Positions 42,580-43,907 of a DNA stretch of 43,907 bases are shown piece after piece. The notes under the pieces are model-generated. The model saw only the letters and a list, made by a program, of their open reading frames with translations, ran no database searches and had not been told where the DNA came from. The DNA is taken from positions 1 to 43,907 of the forward strand of contig JAIQZU010000065.1 in NCBI GenBank assembly GCA_021776915.1, written 5' to 3'. Position 1 is the stretch's first letter. The number at the start of each line of letters is the position of its first letter. The translations under genes and the position numbers were made by a program. The stretch is from Candidatus Scalindua sp. (lineage in GTDB: Bacteria; Planctomycetota; Brocadiia; Brocadiales; Scalinduaceae).

Positions 42580-43011
42580 TTATTCTTCTTCACAGTCTTC
42601 ACAATAACCCATAATTTGAAATCGATGTGATTCCGCCTTAAACTTGTTTTCCAAACATATTTCATCCTGATATTTCTCAATTCTTTCGTCACTAAACTCT
42701 ATAATCTTACCGCATTTAATACAAACAAGATGTTCATGATGTTCATGACCGTAAACATGTTCATAATGCGCATGTTTTTCTCCAAAAATCACCTCTCTAA
42801 GCAAACCGCTCTTTACTAACAATGCAAGGGTCCTGTAAATTGTCGCCTTCGAAACCCTCTTGTTGCTTTTTCTCATATCAACCAGCAACTCTTCTGCTTC
42901 AAAGTGTCCATGACTTTCAAAAACGTGGTTTAGTATAGCCTTCCTTTCTGGTGTAAACTTTAACCCCTTTGATTGAATGTAATCTAGAAACACCTTCTCG
43001 CTTTCATTCAT
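42580..43011 (-). CDS. Fur-family metalloregulator
   Basis: A protein of 143 residues with an N-terminal winged helix (FTPERKAILNHVFESHGHFEAEELLVDMRKSNKRVSKATIYRTLALLVKSGLL). The metal-binding C-terminal domain has HAHYEHVYGHEHHEHLVCIKCGK, then a second CxxC (CEDC) near the end, giving a structural zinc site. The sequence alone does not decide between Fur, PerR and Zur. It is probably a DNA-binding repressor responding to iron, peroxide or zinc. It leads rpmB-gatCAB and lies downstream of the rRNA terminator. I see no clear consensus promoter or Fur box in 43012-43168. Confidence 0.93.
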   Translation of the reverse strand: MNESEKVFLDYIQSKGLKFTPERKAILNHVFESHGHFEAEELLVDMRKSNKRVSKATIYRTLALLVKSGLLREVIFGEKHAHYEHVYGHEHHEHLVCIKCGKIIEFSDERIEKYQDEICLENKFKAESHRFQIMGYCEDCEEE

Positions 43012-43168
43012 ATATCTAACTAATATTTAAAATGACTAAGAAAGGTAGCAGACCTAATTAAATATTTACTTTTAAGATCGTATTATTTACCCACGTAAGC
43101 ATATAATATTCTTTACGGTTACCACATTCATACATTATACAAATTTCACTTATATAATAAATCTTAAT

Positions 43169-43205
43169 TAAAAAAAACCCATCCCAGAACTTCCTGGGAC
43201 GGGTT
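43169..43205 (-). terminator. Intrinsic terminator of the rRNA operon
   Basis: On the minus strand a 12-bp stem (43205-43194 with 43187-43176, one G-U pair), a 6-nt loop and a run of seven T (43175-43169) follow the 5S gene by about 9 nt. Confidence 0.93.
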
Positions 43206-43213
43206 ATTTATAG

Positions 43214-43323
43214 CCCCCAGCAATACCTACTCTCCCATCGCTAGACAGTACCATCGGCGCAGAAACCTTAACTACCGTGTTCGGAATGGGAACGGGTTTT
43301 TTATTTCTACTATAGTCACTGGA
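43214..43323 (-). rRNA. rrf: 5S ribosomal RNA
   Basis: Minus-strand sequence with the conserved 5S core: CCCATTCCGAACACGG, GCGCCGATGGTACTG and GGGAGAGTAGGT. The terminal helix UCCAGUG/UGCUGGG fixes the ends to within a few bases. It lies about 45 nt after the 23S gene. Confidence 0.93.
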
Positions 43324-43369
43324 GAATTTAAGCAATTATTAACAGTATAGCTACAATTAAAATAAGGGT

Positions 43370-43907
<538 letters not shown>

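Overview
This is an AT-rich bacterial chromosome segment. It carries a dense housekeeping core (about 10.3-43.9 kb) and a defence-type accessory island at the left end (1 to about 10.1 kb). LpxA points to a lipid A-type outer membrane. The organism also has an indirect GatCAB amidotransferase, an RF2 with a programmed frameshift, a Hanks-type kinase/PP2C pair and a small histone-fold protein. By gene content and protein style I would guess Planctomycetota, possibly the anammox (Brocadiales/Scalindua-like) lineage. That placement is an impression and was not tested; the partial 23S rRNA at the right edge would settle it.

Left island (minus strand): a PLD-nuclease/SNF2-type helicase fusion, a very large Eco57I/PglX-like adenine methylase and an EVE-domain modified-base reader form a tight three-gene operon (3-nt gap, then a 4-nt ATGA overlap). 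A 41-codon tail of another restriction-modification protein lies in frame just after the EVE stop. Upstream are a DUF6883/DUF4926 gene pair, a 28-bp tandem repeat array, a perfect 12-bp hairpin and a PIN toxin with a small downstream partner. Related GC-rich palindromic elements sit at both ends of the methylase-helicase segment (93-129 and 9109-9141).

Core, minus strand 10.3-17.5 kb: the classical order thrS-infC-rpmI-rplT-pheS-pheT, followed by lpxA. infC has no ATG/GTG/TTG at its true 5' end and appears to start at ATC. PheT lacks the usual N-terminal EMAP/tRNA-binding domain. Plus strand 17.6-21.2 kb: prfB (RF2, +1 frameshift at CTT TGA C), glyA and gpsA. Minus strand 21.2-25.2 kb: an acidic repeat-containing membrane-anchored protein, a Ser/Thr kinase and a PP2C phosphatase. 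A tRNA-Pro(GGG) and ftsH follow on the plus strand.

Minus strand 28.0-35.5 kb: nusA-infB-DUF503-rbfA-hisG, a secreted TPR protein and yebC. nusA is preceded by a consensus promoter, a leader of about 245 nt and an intrinsic terminator only about 22 nt from its ATG, which is an attenuator arrangement; rimP is not there. Plus strand 35.9-37.5 kb: a trpG/pabA amidotransferase and a pyrF split by a -1 frameshift at a run of ten A. Then come proB (minus), a lysine-tailed histone-fold gene (plus) with its own consensus promoter, and a minus-strand block fur-rpmB-gatC-gatA-gatB. The window ends with 5S and the 3' part of 23S rRNA (minus strand), closed by a strong terminator.

The items most worth following up are the helicase/methylase/EVE cassette, the bacterial histone, the pyrF frameshift, the infC ATC start and the nusA attenuator.
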